This document shows, one piece after another, positions 31,397 through 40,324 of a DNA stretch of 64,000 nucleotides (within the stretch, counting starts at the first letter, position 1; the number at the start of each line of letters is the position of its first letter). The stretch lies in NCBI GenBank assembly GCA_041394245.1, contig JAWKIR010000004.1, positions 310,001 to 374,000 on the forward strand, read 5' to 3'. The notes beneath the pieces were generated by a model. That model ran no database searches. It had not been told where the DNA came from and was given only the letters and a program-made list of their open reading frames with translations. Origin of the DNA: Acidimicrobiales bacterium (GTDB taxonomy: Bacteria > Actinomycetota > Acidimicrobiia > Acidimicrobiales > Aldehydirespiratoraceae). Made by a program: the position numbers and the translations under genes.

Positions 31397-32871
31397 CCGA
31401 CTTCTCCGCCGCTGCGGCAACCGCCGAGACACCGATCGAGCCGACCCTTCCCGACGGGTGGGAGCTGATCGTCGGCCTGGAGGTCCACGTCGAGCTCGAC
31501 ACCGCCACCAAGCTCTTCTGCGGCTGTGCGAACCAGTTCGGATCCGAGCCCAACACCAACGTGTGCCCGACGTGTCTCGGCCTGCCGGGTTCGTTGCCGG
31601 TGATGAACGGGCGTGCCGTCGAGCTCGCGATGATCCTGGGCCGTGCCCTCGGCTGCGATGTCAACCGTTCGGTGATGGCCCGCAAGAACTACTTCTACCC
31701 GGACATGCCGAAGGACTTCCAGACGACCCAATACGACCAGCCGACCAACTCCGACGGTCGCATGGTCCTGAGCGACGGCTTCGTCGTGGGGATCGAACGG
31801 GCGCACATCGAGGAGGACACCGGAAAGTCGACCCACGTCGGCGGCGGCGGGCGGATCAACGACGCGCTCTACTCGCTGGTCGACTACAACCGCGCCGGCG
31901 TTCCCCTGGTCGAGATCGTCAGCAGACCCGACATCCGCACCATCGAGCACGCGAAGGCCTATGTCGAAGAGCTGAGGGGAATCCTCCTGGCCACGGGCGT
32001 GTCCGACGCTCGCATGGAAGAGGGATCGATGCGCGTCGACGCCAACGTCTCGGTCCGCCCCCACGGCTCCGACGAGCTGCGCACGCGGTGCGAGATCAAG
32101 AACATCAACTCGGTGCGATCGCTGGGCCGAGCCATCGAGTTCGAGGCGCGGCGCCACATCGATCTCTGGACCGGCGGCGATGCTCCGCATCAGGAGACGC
32201 GCCACTGGGACGAGGAGGGCGGGCGCACCCGGGCCGGCCGGTCGAAAGAAGACGCCGACGACTATCGCTACTTCCAGGAACCGGATCTGGTTCCGCTCGA
32301 GCCGAGCCCGGAGGTCATCGCCGCGATCGACGCGGCGATGCCGCCGCTGCCATCGGCTCGACGAGCCGCGCTCACCGATGCGACCGGGGCGGGCCCCGAC
32401 ACCGTCGGACTCCTCGTCGAGCGGGGGCAGGACACGCTGGCCCTCGATGCGATCGCCGCAGGGGCCGACGCCGAGAAGGTCGTCACCCGGCTGGTCAACG
32501 ACCTCGCGCTCGACGATTGGTCGCGGGTCACCGCGTCGTCGCTCGCCGCGCTGATCGAGATGGAGTCGACGGGCGAGCTCACTGCCACCCAGGCAAAGCA
32601 GGTCCTCGCCGATCTGGCCGAGAAGGGTGGCGAACCAGCCGCGCATGCCGATGCACGCGGTTTCGAGGCGATGGACACCGGCGAGCTCGAGACGCTCGTC
32701 GATCGACTGATCGCCGACAACTCAGCGGAGTGGGCGCGGTTCACGACGGGTGACGACGGCGATCGAAAGAAGATGCAGGGCTTCTTCACCGGCCAGATCA
32801 TGAAGGCCACGCAGGGTCAGGCCGACGGGAAGGCCGTCGCCGAGATCCTCGATCGCAAGGCCGGTAGCTGA
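31393..32871 (+). CDS. gatB: Asp/Glu-tRNA amidotransferase subunit B
   Basis: A 492-residue GatB, the kinase/transamidase and tRNA-binding subunit. The N-terminal cradle begins WELIVGLEVHVELDTATKLFC with the zinc-binding Cys pairs (FCGC, CPTC), then GSMRVDANVSVRP and RCEIKNINSVR. The helical and tail (YqeY-like) domains occupy the last ~170 residues. It completes the gatCAB operon, which allows Gln-tRNA and/or Asn-tRNA to be made without the matching synthetase. Confidence 0.96.
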   Translation: MTDFSAAAATAETPIEPTLPDGWELIVGLEVHVELDTATKLFCGCANQFGSEPNTNVCPTCLGLPGSLPVMNGRAVELAMILGRALGCDVNRSVMARKNYFYPDMPKDFQTTQYDQPTNSDGRMVLSDGFVVGIERAHIEEDTGKSTHVGGGGRINDALYSLVDYNRAGVPLVEIVSRPDIRTIEHAKAYVEELRGILLATGVSDARMEEGSMRVDANVSVRPHGSDELRTRCEIKNINSVRSLGRAIEFEARRHIDLWTGGDAPHQETRHWDEEGGRTRAGRSKEDADDYRYFQEPDLVPLEPSPEVIAAIDAAMPPLPSARRAALTDATGAGPDTVGLLVERGQDTLALDAIAAGADAEKVVTRLVNDLALDDWSRVTASSLAALIEMESTGELTATQAKQVLADLAEKGGEPAAHADARGFEAMDTGELETLVDRLIADNSAEWARFTTGDDGDRKKMQGFFTGQIMKATQGQADGKAVAEILDRKAGS

Positions 32872-32910
32872 GTCCGGGAACCAGCGCCGGCACGACGACG
32901 TCTGATCGGT

Positions 32911-33936
32911 ATGTCTCCTCGTCGTACGCGCCCCGTTCTCCTCGGTCTCCTGGTCGCCATGGTGTTGGGTGCTGCGGCCTGCGGCGACGCGACCACCGAC
33001 GTGGGCACACCGACCACAACGGCACCGGGCGACCCTGCGCCTGCAGGGCCGGTACCGCAGATCGTCGGCGGCGGCTACTCGTTCGGAGAGTGCAGCGAAC
33101 TCTGTGTGGGTGAACTGCAGATCTCGGGAACCGAGGTACGTATCGAACGACGTTCCTGGGACCGTTCGCTGTCGGTGGTCGCCACCGGCCGGCTGAGCGA
33201 CGATGCCCGCAACCGACTCGACACGATGCAGGCCGCGTTGAGCGGCACACCGCTCGACGACGTGTACGGCTGCCCCGACTGTGCCGACGGTGGCGCGGCC
33301 TGGATCGACCTCGTGCCGGTCGCCGGCGCGCGCCGTGTCACCTACGAGTTCGGCGCGGCACCCGACGTGCTGTCCGACTGGGAGGCATTCCGTCGCGGGG
33401 TGAGCGACGCGCTCGCCGCTTGCGAGAGCAGTGCCGTCATCGCGGTCGGCACCGACTGCGTCACCGAACCCGCAGCGCCCGTCGCCGAGCCCTTCGGGGT
33501 CGTGCGGGGCGGCTTCTCCTTCGGGATGTGCTTCGGGTACTGCTTCACCGAGATCGAGATCGACGGGACCGACGTGCAACTGACCCGTCGGGCCTGGGAC
33601 GACATCTCCGATGGAGAGTTCCCCGATCAGATCGTCATCGGCGAGCTGACCGACGTGGGTCGTGCGCGACTCGACGATCTCGAGGCCGGTCTCGCGGCCG
33701 AGGCCCTGCAGGAGACCTACGGCTGCCCCGACTGCGCCGACGGCGGATCGGGCTGGGTCGTGGTGCGCGACGCGACAGGCGAACGACGGTCGACGTTCGA
33801 GTACGCCACCCCGCCGGACGCGCTGGTCGACGTCGACGCGCTGTTGCAGGAGTGGATCGCGACATTGCGCGAGTGCGGGACCGACCTCGACCTCGCGAGT
33901 TCGCCAGACTGTGTTCCCGCGATCGACCCAGGCTGA
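32911..33936 (+). CDS. lipoprotein with two copies of a Cys-rich domain
   Basis: A 341-residue lipoprotein: signal peptide ending LGAAAC (lipobox), a Thr/Pro spacer to about residue 45, then two homologous domains. Domain 1 (~50-165) starts GGGYSFGECSELCVGELQI and contains YGCPDCADGGAAW; domain 2 (~195-320) starts RGGFSFGMCFGYCFTEIEI and contains YGCPDCADGGSGW. Each carries five or more cysteines in the same places, suggesting conserved disulfides or a metal site at CPDC. The family is unknown to me. It lies after gatB on the same strand, 39 bp away, and converges on the MATE gene with no gap. Confidence 0.75.
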   Translation: MSPRRTRPVLLGLLVAMVLGAAACGDATTDVGTPTTTAPGDPAPAGPVPQIVGGGYSFGECSELCVGELQISGTEVRIERRSWDRSLSVVATGRLSDDARNRLDTMQAALSGTPLDDVYGCPDCADGGAAWIDLVPVAGARRVTYEFGAAPDVLSDWEAFRRGVSDALAACESSAVIAVGTDCVTEPAAPVAEPFGVVRGGFSFGMCFGYCFTEIEIDGTDVQLTRRAWDDISDGEFPDQIVIGELTDVGRARLDDLEAGLAAEALQETYGCPDCADGGSGWVVVRDATGERRSTFEYATPPDALVDVDALLQEWIATLRECGTDLDLASSPDCVPAIDPG

Positions 33937-35259
33937 TCAGCGGCGGGTCGCACCCGTGACCATCCAGGCGTCGCCTCGGAAGCGGGCGAGCAGGGTCACG
34001 GCCCGGGTGAGGATCCACGCGTGGAGCGCGACCCAGAGCCAGCCGATACCGGCGTCGAGTTGGAGAACGAGCAGGCCGCCTCCGATCAGCACGACCGCGG
34101 CCGCCCACATCGCCCAGGCGAGGTAGCGGAGATCGCCGGCGCCGATGAGCACCCCGTCCAGAGCGAACACCACACCGGCGACCGGCTGCGAGACGGCGAC
34201 GTGGATGAGGAGGAACGATGCGAGGCCGAGCACGGCGGCGTCCTCGGTGAAGATGTGGGGGAGCAGCGGCGACGTCGCCAGCAGCACGAGTCCGAGGACC
34301 AGCCCGGCGACGACGCCCCATTGCGTCATCCGGCGCCCGAGGGCGCAGGCGCGTTGCGCGTTGCCGCTCCCGAGCTCTCTGCCGATCATCGCCTGGGCCG
34401 CGATGGCGATCGCGTCGAGGGTGAGGGCCAGCAGGTTCCAGATCTCGAAGGCGATCTGGTGAGCGGCGAGATCGTCGTCGCCGATGCGAGCGGCGACCGC
34501 GAGCGTGACCGTGAGGCTGCCGCGGAGCGCCGCAGTGCGCACGAAGAGGTGGAACCCGTCGCCCGCGAGCTCACGGATGACTCCGGCATCGGGCCGGAGG
34601 GTGACGTGATGGGCTGCCACCGCAGTTCGGATCCAGACGACGAAGACGGCGGCCGCGACCCATTGTGCGACGACGGTGCTGAGGGCCGACGCTCCGATGC
34701 CCTGGTCGAACCCGTAGATGAGCACCAGCTCGAGCACGAGGTTGACCACGGCGCTGCCGAGGGCCACGTAGAAGGGTCGAGTGGTGTCCTGCAACCCGCG
34801 CAGGTAGCCGACCCCGGCGAGGCCGATGAGCATGGCCGGGACGCCGAACATCGAGATCCGGAGATACACCTCGGCATTGGTCGCGACCTCGCCCTCGCCG
34901 CCGAGCAGACCGATCAGGGTGGGTCCGAAGACCAGACCGGCCACGAGGAGACCGCAGCCGACGATTGCGGCGAGCCACAGGGACTGGACGGCCTGGTGCG
35001 CGGCGCGCCGGTGCTCGCCCGCGCCGAGCAGGCGGGAGACGGCCGAGGTCGTGCCGTAGGCGAGGAAGATGAACACCGCATGGCTGATCAGGAGCAGTGA
35101 CGACGCCAGGGCGAGGCCGCCGAGCTGTGGTGTGCCGATCCGGCCGACGACGGCGGTGTCGGCGAGGATGTAGAGCGGCTCGGCGATCAGGGCGCCGAGC
35201 GCCGGCACGGCGAGGCGGAGGATCTCGCGGTCCGTCGGCGTCCATCGGATCCCGCGCAT
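33937..35259 (-). CDS. MATE-family efflux transporter (DinF-like)
   Basis: A 440-residue membrane protein with 12 predicted helices in two similar halves. The N-terminus ILRLAVPALGALIAEPLYILADTAVVGRIG has the conserved Pro and Asp of helix 1, and LAAHQIAFEIWNL is the MATE/DinF motif in the second half. It probably exports small cationic or toxic compounds in exchange for H+ or Na+. TAGCCT lies 5 nt upstream of ATG 35259, slightly closer than at other leaderless genes. Confidence 0.9.
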   Translation of the reverse strand: MRGIRWTPTDREILRLAVPALGALIAEPLYILADTAVVGRIGTPQLGGLALASSLLLISHAVFIFLAYGTTSAVSRLLGAGEHRRAAHQAVQSLWLAAIVGCGLLVAGLVFGPTLIGLLGGEGEVATNAEVYLRISMFGVPAMLIGLAGVGYLRGLQDTTRPFYVALGSAVVNLVLELVLIYGFDQGIGASALSTVVAQWVAAAVFVVWIRTAVAAHHVTLRPDAGVIRELAGDGFHLFVRTAALRGSLTVTLAVAARIGDDDLAAHQIAFEIWNLLALTLDAIAIAAQAMIGRELGSGNAQRACALGRRMTQWGVVAGLVLGLVLLATSPLLPHIFTEDAAVLGLASFLLIHVAVSQPVAGVVFALDGVLIGAGDLRYLAWAMWAAAVVLIGGGLLVLQLDAGIGWLWVALHAWILTRAVTLLARFRGDAWMVTGATRR

Positions 35260-35264
35260 GCCGC

Positions 35265-35270
35265 AGGCTA
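35265..35270 (-). promoter_or_regulatory. -10 hexamer of the MATE gene
   Basis: TAGCCT on the minus strand, 5 nt before ATG 35259. Confidence 0.4.
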
Positions 35271-35307
35271 CGGGCCGTTCGACTCAGGCGCCACGAAACC
35301 CCGTTGG

Positions 35308-35313
35308 TACGGT
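35308..35313 (+). promoter_or_regulatory. -10 hexamer of the first acyltransferase gene
   Basis: TACGGT; the expected transcript start near 35320 leaves a 15-nt leader that contains GAGGAG (35322-35327) 7 nt before ATG 35335. This is a leadered exception to the leaderless pattern. Confidence 0.5.
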
Positions 35314-35334
35314 TGTGCGGCGAGGAGATGGGGA

Positions 35335-37371
35335 ATGGCCGAGCCGGCACCGGGGGATCGGAATCGCACGACCGTGCGGAGCGACGCGCCCCCCGCACCA
35401 CAGTCCCGACGCCACATTCCGGCGCTCGACGGGCTGCGGGGCGTGGCCGTCATCGCCGTCGTCGTCTACCACCTCTGGCCCGATCTCCTGCCCGGTGGTT
35501 GGCTCGGCGTCGGCCTGTTCTTCACCCTGAGCGGGTTCCTCGTGATCGGCCTCCTGGTCGACGATCTCGCCGACGGCGGGGTCGACTACGGGCGCTTCTA
35601 CCGCCGCCGGGTGCGGCGGCTGCTCCCGGCCGCGCTCGTCACGATCCTGGTGGTGGTCGTGTGGTCGGCGACCACGGACGCGACGATCCGTGATTCGGTG
35701 ACACGCGACGGCTTCTGGGCGGTGCTCAACCTCGCCAACTGGAACCAGATGGCCGATGCCGGCGGCTACGCGGCGATCTTCGATCAGACGGCTCGCCCGC
35801 TGGGTCACATGTGGTCGTTGGCGATCGAGGAGCAGTTCTACCTGACCATCCCGTTGCTGATCGGCCTGACCCGCCGCCCGGCGGCGGTCGTCGGTGGTGG
35901 CTTCGTGGTGGCCGCAGCGGCTCACGTGCTCTGGTGGGGGACGACGGACGCGTACCTCGCCACCCCGGTCCGTATCGCCGAGATCCTCGCCGGCGGCGCG
36001 CTGGCGATCGCGATCCGGCGCCGGCCCTCGGTCGCTCGCATCGGCATCGTCTGGCCGCTGGCGCTCGTGGTCGGCGCGGTTGCGACAGCGACCGTGGGCG
36101 AGTCGGAGGCCATCGTCACCCGCGGGTTCCCGGCACTCATCTCGCTGGCCTGGGTGGGCCTGATCGCTGCGTGTCTCGGGTCGGGAATCCTGGCCCGGGC
36201 GATGGCCGATCCGCTGCTGCGGTGGGTCGGCATGCGCTCCTATGCGATCTACCTCATCCACTGGCCGCTCATCGAGCTGACCGACTGGAACGGCCCGCTC
36301 GTGATCGCGGTGACGCTGCTGCTCGCGGAGGTGTCGTATCGGATGATCGAGGACCCGATCCGGCGCGCCCGAGTGGTCTCTCGTCCGCTCCTGGTGCTGC
36401 TCGGCACGTCACTGGTGGCGGCCGTGGGCCTCGGGGTCGCCTCCGCCGCGATCGAGGAGGATTCGTTCCTCGTCGAGGCCGGGTTCGCCGACGAGCTCCC
36501 GGACTGGTTCGCCGACGCACCGGTCGTGGCCGCCGCAATCCAGGAGAATCCCGACTCCGAGAGGCCCGCTCCGCTGCCGTCCGAGCCGCCGCCGTCGTCG
36601 GCTTCGGGGACCCCGAGCGTTGCCGCGAGCGAGGAAGCCGTCGAGATTCCGTCGACCACAGCCGTTCCGACGACCACGACGGTGAAGATCGTCGTTCCGC
36701 CGGTCGTGGTCGTGCTGGGCGACTCGACGGCGACCCAGATCGCCGCCGGGCTGCGGGAGCGGGCCGACGCGACACGCGAGCTCGCGGTGGTGGACCGGAC
36801 GACATCGGGATGCTCCGCGCTCATCGACGAGCTCGTCGCGTGGCGCCGCTACCGCCTGTCGTACGGCTACCTCGGCGAGTTCTCCTTCGACGCGCCGTGT
36901 CGGGTCGGGCTCGACGACACCGGGGTGCGTGCCGACCTCGCCGTGATCATCGACCACGGATCGGTGATGGCCGACCACGAGCGCCCCGACGGCACGTGGG
37001 CCTCGATCCTCGACCCCGAGGTGCAGGACGACCTGCGGCTCATCTATCGGACGCGCATCGCCGAGGCCCGGGCCCGCGGCACCCTGCTCGCACTCACCAC
37101 GGCGCCGGCCATCGACGACCCGTCGGGCCTCATCGGCGACATGGACGACCCGGCACGGCTGGCCGTCTACAACGACATCGTGCGGGAGCTGGCCGCCGAG
37201 TCGCCCGGCGTCGTCCTCCTCGATCTCGGGCAGATCCTCGACGCCGCCCGATCGGAAGGGACCTACAGCCGCCCGGATGGGCTGCATCTCGACCTCCCCG
37301 GGGCCGAGTTGTTCGCCGAGCGGGTGCTGGTGCCGGCCCTGCTCGAGATGGCCGGGTCCAGAGCGGGCTGA
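35335..37371 (+). CDS. acyltransferase 3 / SGNH-hydrolase fusion (OafA/PatA-like)
   Basis: A 678-residue envelope O-acyltransferase. Residues ~28-370 are the ten-helix acyltransferase-3 domain: PALDGLRGVAVIAVVVYHLWPD with catalytic His46, WSLAIEEQFYLTIPLLI, and the final span near 365. A Ser/Thr/Pro-rich linker (~390-445) leads to a periplasmic SGNH domain with GDS at 462-464 and the Asp-His pair in DGLH (648-651). Such proteins carry acyl groups across the membrane and place them on wall or surface glycans. Start ATG is preceded by GAGGAG. A second member follows directly. Confidence 0.9.
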   Translation: MAEPAPGDRNRTTVRSDAPPAPQSRRHIPALDGLRGVAVIAVVVYHLWPDLLPGGWLGVGLFFTLSGFLVIGLLVDDLADGGVDYGRFYRRRVRRLLPAALVTILVVVVWSATTDATIRDSVTRDGFWAVLNLANWNQMADAGGYAAIFDQTARPLGHMWSLAIEEQFYLTIPLLIGLTRRPAAVVGGGFVVAAAAHVLWWGTTDAYLATPVRIAEILAGGALAIAIRRRPSVARIGIVWPLALVVGAVATATVGESEAIVTRGFPALISLAWVGLIAACLGSGILARAMADPLLRWVGMRSYAIYLIHWPLIELTDWNGPLVIAVTLLLAEVSYRMIEDPIRRARVVSRPLLVLLGTSLVAAVGLGVASAAIEEDSFLVEAGFADELPDWFADAPVVAAAIQENPDSERPAPLPSEPPPSSASGTPSVAASEEAVEIPSTTAVPTTTTVKIVVPPVVVVLGDSTATQIAAGLRERADATRELAVVDRTTSGCSALIDELVAWRRYRLSYGYLGEFSFDAPCRVGLDDTGVRADLAVIIDHGSVMADHERPDGTWASILDPEVQDDLRLIYRTRIAEARARGTLLALTTAPAIDDPSGLIGDMDDPARLAVYNDIVRELAAESPGVVLLDLGQILDAARSEGTYSRPDGLHLDLPGAELFAERVLVPALLEMAGSRAG

Positions 37372-37386
37372 TCCTCGCGCGGCCAC

Positions 37387-37392
37387 TAGCGT
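37387..37392 (+). promoter_or_regulatory. possible -10 hexamer of the second acyltransferase gene
   Basis: TAGCGT; its predicted transcript start (~37399) lies after the in-frame GTG at 37393, which argues for a start at GTG 37441. Confidence 0.35.
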
Positions 37393-37440
37393 GTGGAACG
37401 CCGTGATCCGCCACGTCCCTGCCCCGAGCGCGCTTCCGTC

Positions 37441-39525
37441 GTGACCGCCACGACCTCGGCGCCTGCCCCCGACGCCTCGCCGTCGCGTCGCCGTTTCCGC
37501 TATGTCGCGACCTTTGACGGGATGCGCGGCTTCTGGGTGCTCATGGGGCCGCTGCTCTACCACGCTCGGCCCCAGTCGGTTCAGGGCGGGCCCGACATCG
37601 TTCCCGGCGGGATCCTCAGTCTCGACCTCTTCTTCGTCCTGTCGAGCTACCTGATCGTGAGCATCGCCCTGCGGGAGTGGGACGGCACCGGCGGGATCGA
37701 CCTCGTCGCCTACGGCGGACGTCGGGTGCGTCGGCTGTTCCCGGCGCTTTTTCTGGCGCTGGGCTTTCTCAGCATCTATCTCGCGATCGTCGACGATCCC
37801 GCCCTCATCGACCGCTGGACCGGTGCCATCGTCTCCGCGCTCACCTACAGCGCCAATTGGCACGAGATCGCCGCCGACGTCTCCTACTTCGAGCAGTTCA
37901 GTACGCCGTCGCCACTCAAGCACGTCTGGTCGTTCGCGATCGAGGAGCAGTTCTACCTGTTCGCCCCGCTGTTCCTGATCGCCGGTCTGCGCTGGGGAGG
38001 CCGGCGGGGCCGCGAGATACTGCTCGCCGTCTCGGTGGCCGGTGCCCTGGCGTCGGCCTGGTGGATGGCCCGAGTCCATGTCGAGGGCCAGGACCCGTCG
38101 CGGGCCTACTACGGCACCGATACCCGGGCCCAGGCGCTCTTCGTGGGCATCGCGATCGCGCTCGCCGTGCACCTCTACGGCGCGCCGCGCTCGGTGTGGG
38201 GCACCCGTATCGCTGCGTTGATCGCGTATCCGGCGACGGCGTGGCACCTGTGGGCGGTGCTCAACATCAGCGAGCGGGATGTGTGGCTCTTCGAGGACGG
38301 GGGGTTCCTCCTCGTCGCAGTGGTGGCCGGGCTGGCGATGTTCGGGCTGTCCCAGGACGCACCGTGGAGTCCCCTGCACCGCCTGTTCGCGTCGCCACCG
38401 TTCCGCTACTCGGGCAAGATCTCCTACGGGCTCTACCTCTACCACTGGCCGATCTATCTCCTCCTCACGCCGTCACGGGCCGGGGCGCTCTTCGGGGTCG
38501 ACAACATCACCGGCTGGCCGCTCCTGGGGATCCACCTCACCCTGACGGTGATCGTCTCCGTCCTCTCGTTCCACTTCGTCGAGCAGCCCTTCGTGAAGCG
38601 GCAGTGGCCGCTGAGTGGGCGCTCCCTGACCCCCGCCATGGGGTGGCTGGCCGGTGCGGCTGCGATCATCGTCATCCTCGGTGGCCTCCTGGTGGCGCAC
38701 ACGCGACGGCCGCCGCAGGAGGTCGAGCGGGTGGTGTTCGTCGAAGCGGCCGACGGGCTCGGCGCGACGCCCGCCGAGCCACAGAACGACGATGTGGACC
38801 CGGCTGCCCCGGTCGAGGCCGAAACGGTCCGCATCCTGACGGTCGGCGACTCGGTGATGGACCAGATCGGGGTCACCCTCACCGACTGGGCGATCGAGAA
38901 CCCCGAGGAGGGGATCGTCGCGTACAACGAGGCCCACATCGGCTGTGGCACGGTCCGCGGTGGCGACAAGCGAGTGCCGGAGGGACTCGAGGGGCCGGTC
39001 GGCGAGCTCTGTTCGGCGTGGGCAGTGCCGGTCGATCCCGACGTCGTGACCGAGTACAACGTCGTGTCGTGGTCGACGATTCTCGAGGTGTTCAAGCCCG
39101 ACGTCGTGGTCACCCACATCAGCCCGTGGGATGTGACCGATCGGCGGGTCCCGGGGGTCAACGACGGCGAATGGACCCACGTCGGTGAGCCGGTCTTCGA
39201 CGCATACGTGCGCAGCGAGTACGGCGAGGCGATCGATCTCCTCACCTCGACCGGCGCGACGCTCTACTTCCTCGAAGGGGCCCCGCTCAATCGCGAGATC
39301 ACGCCGCAGAACGATCCGGCCCGGATCAGCCTGCTCAACGAGATGGTCGCCGAACTCGCTGCCGAGGCGGGCGACGACGTCGTCATGCTCGACTATCCCG
39401 GATGGGTGGGCCCGGTCGGCAGCGACCAGGAGCTGAGTCGCCGCGACGACGGCGTCCATCTCAGCGACTCCGGTCTCGTCGAGATCATCCCCTGGCTGCT
39501 CGACCAGATCATCCCCTCCCCCTGA
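37441..39525 (+). CDS. acyltransferase 3 / SGNH-hydrolase fusion, second copy
   Basis: A 694-residue paralogue of the preceding enzyme with the same order: acyltransferase-3 domain (~20-400; FDGMRGFWVLMGPLLYHARPQ with the catalytic His, GGILSLDLFFVLSSYL, WSFAIEEQFYLFAPLF), linker, and SGNH domain with GDS at 469-471 and DGVH at 670-673. The substrate-binding first helix pair differs clearly from the first copy, so the two likely act on different glycans or acyl groups. GTG 37393 is a possible longer start, but a TAGCGT hexamer at 37387 makes 37441 more likely. Confidence 0.87.
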   Translation: MTATTSAPAPDASPSRRRFRYVATFDGMRGFWVLMGPLLYHARPQSVQGGPDIVPGGILSLDLFFVLSSYLIVSIALREWDGTGGIDLVAYGGRRVRRLFPALFLALGFLSIYLAIVDDPALIDRWTGAIVSALTYSANWHEIAADVSYFEQFSTPSPLKHVWSFAIEEQFYLFAPLFLIAGLRWGGRRGREILLAVSVAGALASAWWMARVHVEGQDPSRAYYGTDTRAQALFVGIAIALAVHLYGAPRSVWGTRIAALIAYPATAWHLWAVLNISERDVWLFEDGGFLLVAVVAGLAMFGLSQDAPWSPLHRLFASPPFRYSGKISYGLYLYHWPIYLLLTPSRAGALFGVDNITGWPLLGIHLTLTVIVSVLSFHFVEQPFVKRQWPLSGRSLTPAMGWLAGAAAIIVILGGLLVAHTRRPPQEVERVVFVEAADGLGATPAEPQNDDVDPAAPVEAETVRILTVGDSVMDQIGVTLTDWAIENPEEGIVAYNEAHIGCGTVRGGDKRVPEGLEGPVGELCSAWAVPVDPDVVTEYNVVSWSTILEVFKPDVVVTHISPWDVTDRRVPGVNDGEWTHVGEPVFDAYVRSEYGEAIDLLTSTGATLYFLEGAPLNREITPQNDPARISLLNEMVAELAAEAGDDVVMLDYPGWVGPVGSDQELSRRDDGVHLSDSGLVEIIPWLLDQIIPSP

Positions 39526-39547
39526 CCCGCCACACTGACCCGCCACA
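39522..39547 (+). repeat. 13-bp tandem repeat, two copies plus a degenerate third
   Basis: CTGACCCGCCACA occurs at 39522-39534 and 39535-39547, followed by a related CCGACCCGTCAT. It starts in the acyltransferase stop codon and fills the 30-bp gap to the convergent NadD-like gene. Probably a replication-slippage product without function. Confidence 0.6.
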
Positions 39548-39555
39548 CCGACCCG

Positions 39556-40092
39556 TCATCGGGGGGACCAGGCGCCGGTGCGGTGGTGGTACTCCCGGGC
39601 GGCATCGGTCATCCAGTCGGCGCGCCCGGCGCGGGCCGCGCTCGACGAGATCTCGAGCAGGTCCTCGGCCACGGGCAGCCGGTACTCGTCGGGGATGTCG
39701 TGGGGTGGACGCGGGGCCAGCGCGAGGCGGGGGAGTCGGGCGACCACCGCGTCGCGTTCGGCGGGATCGTGGTCGTACCAGGCCGGGTCGTTGACCTGGG
39801 CCCACTTGTCGGCGCCCATGACCACGACGTCGTAGCCGACGGCGATGTCGGCGACGAGTTGTGCCTCGGTGACGATCAGCTCCAGCCCCTCCACATCGGC
39901 GATCGAGGCCCGGATCACCTCGAGACGGTCGTCGAATCTGGGTAGGTCGACGGCCGCCTTTCCGAGCGGGACGGTCGAAACGGCGAGGTCGACACGGGTG
40001 AGACCGTGCGTCTCCCGCGCCGCGACGGCGATCTCGAGATGCGCCCGGGTCGGCGGATTGAATGACCCGGGGTAGACGCCGATGCGACTCAT
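39556..40092 (-). CDS. NadD-like nucleotidyltransferase
   Basis: A 178-residue HIGH-type nucleotidyltransferase: GVYPGSFNPPTRAHLEIAVA has the GxFxPxxxxH motif (here TRAH), and EISSSAARAG is the ISSTxxR motif that closes the active site. The family adenylates nicotinate mononucleotide to deamido-NAD. The sequence is slightly short and divergent, so another small nucleotide monophosphate is possible. ATG 40092 has GGAGGT 9 bases upstream, which decides the start over an in-frame ATG at 40125. It is divergent from the ilv leader. Confidence 0.72.
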   Translation of the reverse strand: MSRIGVYPGSFNPPTRAHLEIAVAARETHGLTRVDLAVSTVPLGKAAVDLPRFDDRLEVIRASIADVEGLELIVTEAQLVADIAVGYDVVVMGADKWAQVNDPAWYDHDPAERDAVVARLPRLALAPRPPHDIPDEYRLPVAEDLLEISSSAARAGRADWMTDAAREYHHRTGAWSPR

Positions 40093-40123
40093 CGATTGCA
40101 AACCTCCGCGAATCGATGTTGTC

Positions 40124-40198
40124 ATGCGCCGACGGAGTGGTCATACTCGTCGAGTGGACACCGCGCTCGCCCTCGACCTCGTAGTAGGCCTCGGCTAG
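40124..40198 (+). CDS. ilvBNC leader peptide (24 residues)
   Basis: A short frame starting ATG 40124: four Arg-rich N-terminal codons, then a C-terminal run LALDLVVGLG rich in leucine and valine codons (four CTC, two adjacent GTA) before TAG. It lies 126 bp upstream of the acetolactate synthase gene and is followed by two stem-loops, the second a terminator. This is the arrangement expected for ribosome-mediated attenuation by branched-chain aminoacyl-tRNA supply. No clear ribosome binding site is visible. Confidence 0.75.
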   Translation: MRRRSGHTRRVDTALALDLVVGLG

Positions 40199-40245
40199 CG
40201 CACGTTCGCGATCGAATTTCTTCGACAATCGTGCGCCTCGACCTC
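40171..40245 (+). promoter_or_regulatory. ilv attenuator region: first stem-loop and a 10-nt direct repeat
   Basis: GCGCACG (40198-40204), starting at the last base of the leader stop, pairs with CGTGCGC (40230-40236); inside it TCGAA (40212-40216) pairs with TTCGA (40221-40225). The sequence CCTCGACCTC occurs in the leader codons (40171-40180) and again at 40236-40245 in the terminator 5' arm, so the 3' arm has two possible partners. I cannot fix which structure is the antiterminator. Confidence 0.6.
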
Positions 40246-40271
40246 CCAGAAGGGAGGTCGTTTCGTTTTTT
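40239..40271 (+). terminator. intrinsic terminator (ilv attenuator)
   Basis: CGACCTCCC (40239-40247), loop AGAA, GGGAGGTCG (40252-40260): a perfect 9-bp stem followed by TTTCGTTTTTT. It stands 54 bp before the ilvB start and is the only T-tailed terminator I found in the window. Confidence 0.85.
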
Positions 40272-40324
40272 CGGCCCATACTTCTCTGTCCCTTTCCGGG
40301 GCACCGCAATCCAGTGAGAGTCCA

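Noticed and set aside
39522..39558. 13-bp tandem repeats as a regulatory element
   Set aside because: They lie between two converging stops and look like slippage; no symmetry or link to a promoter.
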